Counted from the first letter of the stretch, positions 27,740 through 36,033 are shown. The stretch: 64,000 nt of DNA from Yersinia enterocolitica (GCA_002082245.2 NBTC02000002.1:2356001-2420000); one strand, 5' to 3'. Notes: generated by a model not told the origin, from the sequence alone. Program-made: numbers and translations.

Positions 27740-28904
27740 TAGTGACTCCCGAAGGTGCACCCATTAGCACCACCTGATCACCTGGCTGTAAGCCTTCTTT
27801 TACTTCGGCATATTGATCATTACGCAGACCGAGCAATACCTCACGAACCACCGTTTGTTTGCCTTGGATGACCTGAACCTGATAGCGTTTATCTGACTGT
27901 TGACTCCCCAGCGCTGATAGCGGTACTCGCAACACATTTTTCGCCTGCGCGGTGATAATGAATACCTGCGCCGTCATTGATGTGCGCAATAGTCGCTCAC
28001 GGTTGGCAATGCTGAATATGCCGTTGTAATAGACGGCAGAAGGTTGCTGACTGTTAGATGTGACGGAACTCTCTTCGCGCAAGCTTTCTGCCGACGCTTC
28101 CTGAATAGCATCCATCCGGCTCTCATAGCGGCGCTCGGGGTCAGCGACCACATAGAACCATAGTGGCTGCCCAACGCTGACTTTGAGAATATCGGTTTCT
28201 GAAATACGGGTGTGAACCGTCATGGTATCGACATTCGCCAGCACCAAAATTGTCGGCACGGTTTGCGAGGAAACAATGGTTTGCCCCTCTTTGGTGACAA
28301 TCCCCAGTACTTCGCCGTCAATCGGCGCCATGATGCGGGTAAAACCCAGATTGGCTTTGGCGGTTTCCAGTGACATTTGGCTTTGCACAATTTGCGCTTC
28401 GTTAACGTGCAATTGTGCTAACTGGCTGTCGTATTGCGCCTGTGCTTTTTCTAGCGCACTTTTCACACCAGAACCTTCCGTTGCCAAAGTCTGTTGACGG
28501 CGAAATTCAAGTAGATATTGGCGTAACAATGCTTGGCTTGCCTGCTTTTGTGCCTGCGCGCTCTGTAATTCAGCTTCCGATTTACGTAACTCGTTTTGCT
28601 GCAAGGTCGGGTCTATTTCAGCTAACAATTGGCCACGAGTGACGCGATCGCCCTGTTTAACATAGAGTTTGGTTAGCTGCCCGTTGACCTGCGCGCCGAC
28701 ATTCACCTGCAATGAGGGTTTTAAGCTGCCGGTTGCCATGACGTTTCGTTCGATATCACCGCGACCAATAGTTTCGCTTAATTGCGGTACGTCCTGCTCG
28801 CTATTAGATAACCACAGCACTACCCCACCGCCGATAACTAACAGCAGTGTAATAAGCAGGATCAAGAGTAACCGTGGTCTGTTGTTCACTATGTTTATAC
28901 GCAT
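27729..28904 (-). CDS. MacA-type periplasmic adaptor (membrane fusion protein)
   Basis: This 391-residue adaptor has an N-terminal membrane anchor (RLLLILLITLLLVIGGGVVLWL), a lipoyl-like half (GAQVNGQLTKLYVKQGDRVTRGQLLAEID), an alpha-helical hairpin rich in Gln and Ala, the second lipoyl half (IMAPIDGEVLGIVTKEGQTI), and a beta-barrel C-terminal part. It bridges MacB and the TolC-like channel. It starts 2 bases after the C39 ABC exporter gene ends, so it may also serve that exporter. Confidence 0.87.
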   Translation of the reverse strand: MRINIVNNRPRLLLILLITLLLVIGGGVVLWLSNSEQDVPQLSETIGRGDIERNVMATGSLKPSLQVNVGAQVNGQLTKLYVKQGDRVTRGQLLAEIDPTLQQNELRKSEAELQSAQAQKQASQALLRQYLLEFRRQQTLATEGSGVKSALEKAQAQYDSQLAQLHVNEAQIVQSQMSLETAKANLGFTRIMAPIDGEVLGIVTKEGQTIVSSQTVPTILVLANVDTMTVHTRISETDILKVSVGQPLWFYVVADPERRYESRMDAIQEASAESLREESSVTSNSQQPSAVYYNGIFSIANRERLLRTSMTAQVFIITAQAKNVLRVPLSALGSQQSDKRYQVQVIQGKQTVVREVLLGLRNDQYAEVKEGLQPGDQVVLMGAPSGVTNAR

Positions 28905-28906
28905 AA

Positions 28907-31054
28907 TTAACCTGCAACCGGTGTCAGGCGGCTTAATGCCGCAGATTGCGCAAAACGCGCCAACTGACCGTCATTTAAGCGGAAAACACTGTCAAACATG
29001 GGTAAGACACTTTCACTGTGTGTCACGGTGATCAGTGTTTTCTGATATTCCCGGCAATGTGCCAATAAGGTCTGCATCACCTGATGGGCGGTATCTTCAT
29101 CCAGATTGGCAGTAGGTTCATCTAACACCAATACCGGGCAATCGCTGTACATCGCTCTGGCCAGCAATAACCGCTGACGCTGGCCTAAAGAGAGTGCGGC
29201 ATGGCTTTCACGTACCAAAGCGCTGAGGCCACCGGGCAACTTATCGATAACCGGGGTTAATTGCAGCCCTTGGAGTGAACGTTCAATACGTTGACGTTTT
29301 TCAGCATCGACATGCCCATCAAACAAAGTGATGTTTTGTAATACCGAGGCATTAAACAGGATATCTTCCTGGCTTTGCAGGAAGAACAAGGCATGGGCCT
29401 GCTGAAAATCTACCGGCTCCCCATCCACCAATACCTGCCCTTGCTGTGGTGGCATCAACCCCGCCATCACTTTCAACAAAGTACTTTTGCCCGCACCAGA
29501 TTCCCCGATGATCGCCACACTTTGCCCACGCGTCAGTGACAGCGACAAATTGCGCAATACCGGCTGACTGGCGTCATAGGCAAAACGGATATTCTGATAG
29601 ACCAATTGGCGGGTAAATGCCGGGATCGCCGGTGGGATCGGTGAATCGCTGCTTGAGGGTGTTGCCTCCCCAGCAGGGAACAGATCACGGGCACGGATAT
29701 CAATGACATGCAGTTGGTTTTTCTGCAAAATCGCATAGAAGATCTTGGTGATATACGAGGTAAAGATCTCACGGACAAAGCTATAGGCAAAGAATTCCCC
29801 CAAACTCAGCGTCCCCTGCTTCAACAACGGCAACGCCAGCAGCATAAAGAACACCATTTCCAGGCTGCCGATCAGTTGATACAGACTATTTTTGACCTGA
29901 TCGTAAATTTTTTTCTTCTGTAACGCACTGAATAATGAAAGTGCCAGACCGGCAAACACCCCTTGGCGTTGACTGGCCAAACCGGCTGATTTAATAGTGG
30001 AAAATCCCTGAATGGTTTCCAGAATAAAATCACTTTGCTCAGCACCTTTTACTTGTAACTGTTGGGTGTAATAACGGTCACGGTAGATGGCCCAAATACT
30101 GATAAGCCCCATCAGCATCACGCCGACGGCAGAAACCATCGCCAGCACCGGACTCATATAGCACATCACCGCCAGCGCAATAGCACCGATTATCCAGTCG
30201 GTACGCAGGCCGTTATCCAGTTCTATTTTTTGCGTAGCCGCCATTTGCCAGTTGGAGAAGCGGCTGAAAATATCACCCGGTGCGCGTTTATCAAAAAAGT
30301 TAAGTGAATGACTGAGCAAACGGGAGAAGCCGGCGACACTATTTAGCACCACAAAGTGTTTGATATAACGCTCGGTGATGTATCGCACGCAAAAAGCAAG
30401 TGACGTTGAGACCACAAAAGCCAATAGGAAATAGAAATAGGGGAAGTCTTTATCACCTGCAGAAGAAAATACGTCATTAATGGCGCTACTGACCATGGTC
30501 GGCATGATAAACAGCGTCAGCGAGATCAAAAATGCCAGCGTCATCAGCCAGTAGATGCCACGAACACTGGCGGTCTCTTTCAAGCTCATGCAGTCCAGTG
30601 CGCTCAATCGCGTACTGTGTTCAATTTTCTTCACCGCCTCTGGGTCTGCCGGTGTTTCTGGATCCAACACCAAGGCATAACCGCTAATTTCCGCTTTCAA
30701 AGCATCCATTGGCAACAATTGCTGACCGATTGCCGGATTCATCACACAGACATAGTTGCCTTTACGGTAAGCAAGTAACACGTAGTGGTTCGCGCCATAA
30801 TGCAGAATGGCGGGCAGTGGTAAGGCAGACAGCTCCTGATGTTCAAACACCACCGGGTAAGCGGGTATCGCCAATTCAGATAAAATAGTACAAAGCGTAG
30901 CCAATGAGGTGCCATGCGCCGAGGCAGGATAACGCTCCCGTAAGCTTTCCAACGGCGCGTTGATGCCTTGCGTCTGTGCCAGCATCGCAATACAGGCTAA
31001 ACCGCATTCATTGGTTTCGCTTTGAAAAACCTGGGTCGGGATTATCTTTTCCAT
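28907..31054 (-). CDS. Peptidase-containing ABC exporter (C39 peptidase, bacteriocin/microcin type)
   Basis: This 715-residue inner-membrane exporter would remove a double-glycine leader and export the peptide. The N-terminal C39 domain has Gln11 and Cys17 in FQSETNECGLACIAML and His90 in GANHYVLL. The expected third residue, Asp in a DPAxG motif, is Asn106 (VMNPAIG), a notable substitution. Membrane helices follow from about residue 165 to 430, then the ATPase with Walker A GESGAGKST, a variant signature LSLGQRQRLLLARAM, and Walker B VLVLDEPTANLD. It sits 25 bases after the acyltransferase gene. The natural substrate is probably the 62-residue peptide encoded at the head of the operon. Confidence 0.87.
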   Translation of the reverse strand: MEKIIPTQVFQSETNECGLACIAMLAQTQGINAPLESLRERYPASAHGTSLATLCTILSELAIPAYPVVFEHQELSALPLPAILHYGANHYVLLAYRKGNYVCVMNPAIGQQLLPMDALKAEISGYALVLDPETPADPEAVKKIEHSTRLSALDCMSLKETASVRGIYWLMTLAFLISLTLFIMPTMVSSAINDVFSSAGDKDFPYFYFLLAFVVSTSLAFCVRYITERYIKHFVVLNSVAGFSRLLSHSLNFFDKRAPGDIFSRFSNWQMAATQKIELDNGLRTDWIIGAIALAVMCYMSPVLAMVSAVGVMLMGLISIWAIYRDRYYTQQLQVKGAEQSDFILETIQGFSTIKSAGLASQRQGVFAGLALSLFSALQKKKIYDQVKNSLYQLIGSLEMVFFMLLALPLLKQGTLSLGEFFAYSFVREIFTSYITKIFYAILQKNQLHVIDIRARDLFPAGEATPSSSDSPIPPAIPAFTRQLVYQNIRFAYDASQPVLRNLSLSLTRGQSVAIIGESGAGKSTLLKVMAGLMPPQQGQVLVDGEPVDFQQAHALFFLQSQEDILFNASVLQNITLFDGHVDAEKRQRIERSLQGLQLTPVIDKLPGGLSALVRESHAALSLGQRQRLLLARAMYSDCPVLVLDEPTANLDEDTAHQVMQTLLAHCREYQKTLITVTHSESVLPMFDSVFRLNDGQLARFAQSAALSRLTPVAG

Positions 31055-31079
31055 TTTCTACTATTCTTTATGAGTGCCA

Positions 31080-32036
31080 TTATTCGTTAATAAAAAATAA
31101 CGAATGTGAGTGCCATAACAGCCAATCTTGCGGATGTTGCGTCATTGATGTTTCAATCAATTCGGGTAATTTACTTTTCACTTCTCGCGCGCTAAGTGCA
31201 GGATAAATATTTATTTTTATTTCTTTGTCGTAGTACAGATAATAAAAAACCACCTGCGCTGAAAGTGCTCTGGCAAGGCGAATAATGCCACTGTGTAAAT
31301 TGGCTGGGCGGTTGAACAATTGGCAGGGTATTTTTGCCGTTTCAGCCATCTGGTTATTGACGGTGTAATCCGGCGTAATATCTGGGAAAATCATAATATT
31401 GCGCTTATGCTCGGCCGCTTCCATGATGGCTTCCATCAAGTTACCGGCGATTGCACGGCTGTCAGCATGGATGGAACAATAGGAAATATTCACCCCGCCC
31501 ATCTGCCGCGCCTGCTCTTCATACGCCTCGGCACTGGCTGATACCACCACGGTCGCCTGCCCCGGATAAGCATTAGCCCCCACCATGCCAGCGAGCACAT
31601 CAGAAACCATATGCAGCGGCGCTAAAATAACCGGTGAGCCGGCCTCATGCAGTGCACGAACCTGGCTATCTAACTGCTGAGTACATGCTGCTAACTGAGC
31701 TAAAACCCGCCGGTTTTGGCCATAAGTCGCTGCCAGCTCCAATACCTGACGGCGCTGGGCGGTACGCATAAAATTCTGTGCTGATGGACTATTGTCACCA
31801 TTCAATAAACACTGGCTGTTCGCCGCCGCCACTCGCGCCAGATTCTTCTGTCGCTTTGGCATCAAGCCTAAAGCCCGGCGCAAAGCACCGAGCATCAGTA
31901 AGAAACGATAATCACCGTGCCGTAACAGCCAGCAAGCCAGCCTGGCTTGCCCGCGGGCAAGTAACCGCCCACTCAAAGCCAGCTTGTCGAGCTGGTTTCT
32001 CCAGGCAAAGTAACCCCATACGGCTAACAGTCTCAT
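31080..32036 (-). CDS. LpxL/HtrB-like lysophospholipid acyltransferase-family protein
   Basis: This 318-residue protein resembles lipid A late acyltransferases. APLHMVSDVLAGM (His142, Asp146) sits where the family has HxxxxD, though here the spacing is HxxxD. FPDITPDY corresponds to the DQxPG-like block, NRPANLHSGIIRLARALSAQVV to the acceptor region, and HPQDWLLWH is the family's C-terminal motif. It probably transfers an acyl chain, perhaps the one made by the operon's ACP module, to a peptide, lipid or polyene-type acceptor. Its ATG overlaps the stop of the DsbA-like gene by one base (TAATG). Confidence 0.75.
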   Translation of the reverse strand: MRLLAVWGYFAWRNQLDKLALSGRLLARGQARLACWLLRHGDYRFLLMLGALRRALGLMPKRQKNLARVAAANSQCLLNGDNSPSAQNFMRTAQRRQVLELAATYGQNRRVLAQLAACTQQLDSQVRALHEAGSPVILAPLHMVSDVLAGMVGANAYPGQATVVVSASAEAYEEQARQMGGVNISYCSIHADSRAIAGNLMEAIMEAAEHKRNIMIFPDITPDYTVNNQMAETAKIPCQLFNRPANLHSGIIRLARALSAQVVFYYLYYDKEIKINIYPALSAREVKSKLPELIETSMTQHPQDWLLWHSHSLFFINE

Positions 32037-32719
32037 TATTTCTCCAGCGCCTTATCGTGCTCGAGTAATGACAAGAGATGATCTGAGAACGCTGGGAATT
32101 CCCTGTCCTGCAACGCTATCCATTTTTTACCGACAATAAAGCTCGGGGTGGCGTCTATCTTGTAATGCGCAGTCACTGCCGTCATATACGCGATCAATTC
32201 TTTAACTTCAGCTGACTGGCTTACTTGCTGATATTGGGCAACATCAATGCCATTGGCTTTTAGCCAGGTTTCGAGTTGGCTGTTATCACTCAGGTCAATG
32301 TTGTCTTCCAGTACCGCTTTGTAGGCACTTTGGCGATGCTGCGGTTCAATACCCATGACGGATAAAGTGGCGAAAATAGGTGCAAAACGCCCCAAGCCGG
32401 TGGTTTTATCACTGCTGATATGCAGGCGAACAAAACGCGTCCCTTCTGGCATGCGGTTTTCTAATTGGGTGACATTCTCTTCATTGATGGCGCAGTAATG
32501 GCAGCCATAAGAGAAGATCTCAATAATAGTTTTATCGTCTTTGATTGGGCTGTTTTCAACTTCACTGTTGCTGACAGCGAATAGGGTTTCCTGTTCATCC
32601 TGATTAAGAACGAAATAGTGGAAATAGGCCGTTGTTATCAATGAAGAAATAAGGATAACTAACAGTGTATAGCCTATAAAAAATCCCTTACTCCTAAACA
32701 TATTTTTTTCAGTAGACAT
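32036..32719 (-). CDS. Membrane-anchored DsbA-like thiol-disulfide oxidoreductase
   Basis: This 227-residue protein has one N-terminal membrane helix (residues 11-38) and a periplasmic thioredoxin-like DsbA domain. The active site is Cys73-His-Tyr-Cys76 in FSYGCHYC; cis-proline lies in ATPSFIVGKKW. It likely forms or isomerises disulfides in the four-cysteine peptide encoded just upstream. The ATG at 32719 is taken; a GTG at 32737 is possible and neither has a strong ribosome site. It is the second gene of the operon, 221 bases after the peptide gene, with a hairpin in the gap. Confidence 0.85.
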   Translation of the reverse strand: MSTEKNMFRSKGFFIGYTLLVILISSLITTAYFHYFVLNQDEQETLFAVSNSEVENSPIKDDKTIIEIFSYGCHYCAINEENVTQLENRMPEGTRFVRLHISSDKTTGLGRFAPIFATLSVMGIEPQHRQSAYKAVLEDNIDLSDNSQLETWLKANGIDVAQYQQVSQSAEVKELIAYMTAVTAHYKIDATPSFIVGKKWIALQDREFPAFSDHLLSLLEHDKALEK

Positions 32720-32865
32720 AGATTCAGTTCTATTCACAATCAGAGTTCAGGTAAGACATAAACAGAATCAAATAACATTTATGCCCACGAAATAATCTTT
32801 CTAACATTCAATTAATGCGAAAATTCTTGAATTTAAGCATCGATGACACATTTGAATAAATAAGT

Positions 32866-32900
32866 CAGGCAAGTACAGAAATCCCTCCCGCACTTGCCTG
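32866..32900 (-). terminator. Intra-operon hairpin after the peptide gene
   Basis: CAGGCAAGT (32866-32874) pairs perfectly with ACTTGCCTG (32892-32900). On the minus strand it lies 40 bases past the peptide stop and is followed by a T-rich stretch (ACTTATTTATTC). It could be a leaky terminator or a 3' stabiliser, giving more peptide mRNA than message for the downstream maturation and export genes. Confidence 0.55.
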
Positions 32901-32940
32901 GGATACTATTAAATATCGATAAAAATTAACAAATACTTAA

Positions 32941-33129
32941 TTAACGGCAGTTAGCAATGTTGCTAGGTGCAGAAGTAGTGCTTAATACTTTACCGTGTTT
33001 GTCAGTACAAGTAGTTACTGCCATGCAAGTTGCAGTTGTACCGCTAGTCTGCCACTGGAAAGTATCTTTACAAGTTTGACCAGTACCGCCAACGATTGTA
33101 TTTGCAACTGCCATGTTCATTTTTTTCAT
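32941..33129 (-). CDS. Small double-glycine peptide precursor with four cysteines (microcin-like)
   Basis: This 62-residue peptide begins MKKMNMAVANTIVGG, a 15-residue segment ending in Gly-Gly like leaders cut by C39 peptidases. The predicted 47-residue product starts TGQTCKDTFQW and has cysteines at full-length positions 20, 35, 41 and 61, enough for two disulfides. It is Thr/Ser-rich and ends in NCR. AAGGA stands seven bases before the ATG. I do not recognise a characterised homologue. Its place at the head of an operon with a DsbA-like protein and C39 exporter supports a secreted disulfide-bonded microcin or signal. No immunity gene is obvious. Confidence 0.75.
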   Translation of the reverse strand: MKKMNMAVANTIVGGTGQTCKDTFQWQTSGTTATCMAVTTCTDKHGKVLSTTSAPSNIANCR

Positions 33130-33206
33130 GAGAAAATCCTTAAAAGAAAAATTTATAGCCTATTTATTTAATAGCCCATTGAAGTATGCGTTTCATTTTT
33201 AGGTTG

Positions 33207-33333
33207 TATACCCGTCATACTTCAAGCTGCATGTGTGTTGGCTACGCTCAATAACCCGAATCGCTTACTCATGTAAACTCATCGGGATTATCTCCCTTGC
33301 TGCCTTCTTGCAACTCGAATTATTTAGGTTATA
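33207..33333. repeat. Full-length ERIC element upstream of the peptide gene
   Basis: A 127-base imperfect palindrome from TATACCCGTCATACTTCAAG to CTTGCAACTCGAATTATTTAG-type end, with the ERIC core TTACTCATGTAAACTCATCGGG in the centre. It lies 78 bases before the peptide start, so it bounds or overlaps the promoter region of the cluster. Confidence 0.8.
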
Positions 33334-33575
33334 GCCTAATACCTAACTAATCTAACGCAACAGCGTTATACTATATTAGTACAACACATTACAACTTAAA
33401 GATAACATTTATTTAATTTCAAATAATATATAAATAAATGCCATGGGAGCCCCCTGCCATATATAAACAACAGTAAAACCACCCAACTTATGAATATGAA
33501 AATAGCGAATTTAAAACACTATTTCATATTCATAATCATCATGCACTCAAATAATGAATGCATATAATTCTACAT
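33334..33575. other. AT-rich spacer between fimbrial operon end and the ERIC element
   Basis: These 242 bases are strongly AT-rich with no credible coding sequence. The fimbrial operon ends on its right and the peptide operon begins beyond the ERIC element on its left, both reading on the minus strand. I saw no strong terminator hairpin for the fimbrial operon here. Confidence 0.5.
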
Positions 33576-34403
33576 TTAGAGATAGGACATAATAACCACT
33601 CCACTCCCGCTAAATGTACCTGCGTCAGGCAATGCTGGCGCATGAAGTGTTGATTCGATCTGGAAAGGGGTGTTGCCTATCGCTGCCGTTACCGTCACGC
33701 CATTGGATAAGTCTTGCCCTGACACTTTTAAGGTCGAAGTCAGATTGCCATTTTGCCCAAGATTAATATTTTTCCCGCCGACCAGCGTTAATTTCACCGA
33801 TGTTCTGGCTGTACAGTTGATAATGAGCGGTTCACTTTTTATCGCACCATCGACATTTTGCTGATTAAGCGAGCCGTGGTTGATATAGACATCATTGGTA
33901 ACCTCACAGGTTTCTGGCGTTGGAGGAACCGCACCACAATAAGAGCCTGGGATCTGATTACCGGTAAAGTTTAAATCACCAACCCCTTGCCAATAGAGAA
34001 TGCCAAAACAGGTGTTTGATGAACTCAAAACCGGGGTCGTGGTGCTCCAACTTCCAGAAGCGCCATTGCGACTGACAAACGCATCTCGCATGGTCTGCGC
34101 CGTTGCTCCTTGAGAAACAATGACTCGCGTTGATGCCCCACTCGGGTTAACACACCGCTCAGCTTCAAGAGTGGAGTAGTGACATATCGCCACAGAACAA
34201 GATGAGGAGGTACAAAGTACGTTGCTCAACTCCTCCGTCGGCCAGGAGAATGTTCCGGTATATTGACCGCCGGTTCGTGTTTGCGTCGAAACCCAGGCAC
34301 TGGCCTGACTATAAAGCGGAAATAAAAACAGTACGCAAGCAATTAGCCAGCAATATTTATGACTTAGTCGCATATTAGGCTTTGTCATTCGTTTAAGTTC
34401 CAT
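33576..34403 (-). CDS. Fimbrial tip adhesin (MrpH-like)
   Basis: This protein of about 275 residues has a signal peptide, an N-terminal cysteine-containing receptor-binding domain (about residues 35-175), a linker around CGAVPPTPETC, and a C-terminal pilin domain that starts near NDVYINHG and would be donated a strand by the next subunit. Size, two-domain layout and last position in the operon match MrpH of Proteus-type fimbriae. The start is uncertain: ATGs at 34418, 34403 and 34388 are all in frame; 34403 is taken because GATAGAG precedes it. Receptor specificity is unknown. Confidence 0.75.
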   Translation of the reverse strand: MELKRMTKPNMRLSHKYCWLIACVLFLFPLYSQASAWVSTQTRTGGQYTGTFSWPTEELSNVLCTSSSCSVAICHYSTLEAERCVNPSGASTRVIVSQGATAQTMRDAFVSRNGASGSWSTTTPVLSSSNTCFGILYWQGVGDLNFTGNQIPGSYCGAVPPTPETCEVTNDVYINHGSLNQQNVDGAIKSEPLIINCTARTSVKLTLVGGKNINLGQNGNLTSTLKVSGQDLSNGVTVTAAIGNTPFQIESTLHAPALPDAGTFSGSGVVIMSYL

Positions 34404-34495
34404 TGTCTCTATCCGCATATCGGCATTTAAGCTGTTGATAATGATTTTCAGCGTTAACATATTCGTATTGAAATAAGATTAGAGGGGAGATCCCA

Positions 34496-35044
34496 TTAAT
34501 AATATTGCAGATTAAATGTTGCGACCGCATTGAACTCACCGCGCTTAATAGTACGTTGAGATATCGCCTCGGGTTCACCCCGAACATAAGCTTTCAAGGT
34601 AATAACGTTATTTCCTGTATCAAGTGCAATATCGTCACTCGACTGATTCAGATACAGAGGTGTCCCCGCCATTGTTTCAAGACCAATGGCGATTCCAACA
34701 TCACTGCCATCAACCGCCAATAACCCAGGTAAATTAACACTATCATTACCAGTAAATACAATATTGGCTGTCGTACCTAAGCTGATATCGCAATCGACCA
34801 GATGTAGTTGAAACTGTTTACCTGATGTACGCTGATTCGAATACAGATATTTATCGACGATAGTGCCAAAATTCAAACTAATAGCTTCATCACCGGGACG
34901 AATAGTGCAAGGCTCTGCGACCAAGGCACCATGAAAACGCATATTGTCAGCGGCCGATACCGGTATCATCCAAAATAAATTCAGAATTAGAATACTTAAA
35001 ATAGCTCGCCCACGGCGCATCAGCAGATTTAAATTAGTCATCAT
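34496..35044 (-). CDS. Minor fimbrial subunit (MrpG/PapK-like)
   Basis: This 182-residue pilin has a signal peptide (cut after SAA near residue 32), paired cysteines in EPCTIRPGD and LVDCDI, and the C-terminal pilin pattern ending FNLQYY, with the penultimate tyrosine used for chaperone recognition. It probably acts as the adaptor below the tip adhesin. It lies 6 bases after the preceding minor pilin gene. Confidence 0.85.
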   Translation of the reverse strand: MMTNLNLLMRRGRAILSILILNLFWMIPVSAADNMRFHGALVAEPCTIRPGDEAISLNFGTIVDKYLYSNQRTSGKQFQLHLVDCDISLGTTANIVFTGNDSVNLPGLLAVDGSDVGIAIGLETMAGTPLYLNQSSDDIALDTGNNVITLKAYVRGEPEAISQRTIKRGEFNAVATFNLQYY

Positions 35045-35050
35045 TTGATC

Positions 35051-35545
35051 CTATTGATAATCCACTAATAAAGTAGCGGTAGCCTCAAAACTTCCTTCAC
35101 TTAATGTTGCCCCAGCAGCTTTAACAGGTACGGCCTTAAGTACCGGTGGGTTATTTTTGTCATAAGCAACACGGGTATTAAGTGCAAAAGGAACACCGTT
35201 TTTCAGTAAACGAATACCCAGATCCTGAACATCGGTTTGTATCGCTGCGGAGTCAAATGTAGTAACCGATGCACTGACAATCGTTAGACCTAATTCCAAA
35301 CTGCTACTGGTTGTTTCGCAGGTCATGCTGTAAGGCACATCCCGGGTATAATTAATACCATCGATCTTGTTCACGCCCAGATTTTCCCCGAAAGGCACAT
35401 CTATCGTATTTCCCCCATTAATCACACAAGGGGCGGGGTTAATTAATGTCCCCGTGAACAATACGTCATCCGCATACACCAGCGTGCTACTCAGTGTCAG
35501 TACCACCGCAATGGAACAACGCGATATCAGTGATCCGTTTTTCAT
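35051..35545 (-). CDS. Minor fimbrial subunit, third of three tandem paralogues
   Basis: This 164-residue pilin has a signal peptide ending VYA, the motif LINPAPCVINGGNTIDVPFG, the second cysteine in MTCETTS, and C-terminal ATATLLVDYQ. Its first 25 residues are nearly the same as those of the next upstream gene, showing duplication. Its ATG overlaps the preceding stop by one base (TAATG). Confidence 0.87.
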   Translation of the reverse strand: MKNGSLISRCSIAVVLTLSSTLVYADDVLFTGTLINPAPCVINGGNTIDVPFGENLGVNKIDGINYTRDVPYSMTCETTSSSLELGLTIVSASVTTFDSAAIQTDVQDLGIRLLKNGVPFALNTRVAYDKNNPPVLKAVPVKAAGATLSEGSFEATATLLVDYQ

Positions 35546-36033
35546 TACTGATACTCCACAACCATGGTCGCTGTACCGTAAAAATCTCCCGCGCTCAACG
35601 TTGCACCGGGTTGTTTGACCGGTACGGCCTTCAGCACCGGGATAGTCGGATAGGAAAAGGTGAAAGCACTATTCAGTGACAATGCTTGATCATTACGTAG
35701 CAATTTGATCCCCAGCGCCGAATTATTCGTGCTCAAGACACTGGAATCAAAACCAGCACCATTTCCTTTAATTGTCATTTTCAGCGCATTGGATACAGCC
35801 CCAGTACAATTCAATGTATAGGTCACCGGCTGCATATACTGAGTGCCATCAACCCGCGAAGTCAGAACATCATTGCCAAAACCGACAAGGATAGTGCCGG
35901 TATTGTTAATCACGCAGGGCGGAGGATTAATTAATGTGCCGGAGAACAGCATGTTGTCCGCATAGGCCAACGTACTGCCGAGAGTCAGTACCACCGCAAT
36001 GGAACAGCGTGAAATCAGTGAATTAATTTTCAT
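35545..36033 (-). CDS. Minor fimbrial subunit, second of three tandem paralogues
   Basis: This 162-residue pilin has a signal peptide ending AYA, the motif LINPPPCVINNTGT, second cysteine in LNCTGA, and C-terminal TATMVVEYQ. It is strongly similar to both neighbours (shared VPVLKAVPVKQPGATLS-type block), so three MrpE/F-like subunits arose by tandem duplication. Stop and start of adjacent genes overlap by one base on each side. Confidence 0.87.
   Translation of the reverse strand: MKINSLISRCSIAVVLTLGSTLAYADNMLFSGTLINPPPCVINNTGTILVGFGNDVLTSRVDGTQYMQPVTYTLNCTGAVSNALKMTIKGNGAGFDSSVLSTNNSALGIKLLRNDQALSLNSAFTFSYPTIPVLKAVPVKQPGATLSAGDFYGTATMVVEYQ

Noticed and set aside
25775..28904. macAB as housekeeping macrolide exporter
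   Set aside because: Genes are embedded with overlaps in the peptide/fatty-acid operon, with their own TolC-like lipoprotein, so a cluster-specific role is more likely.
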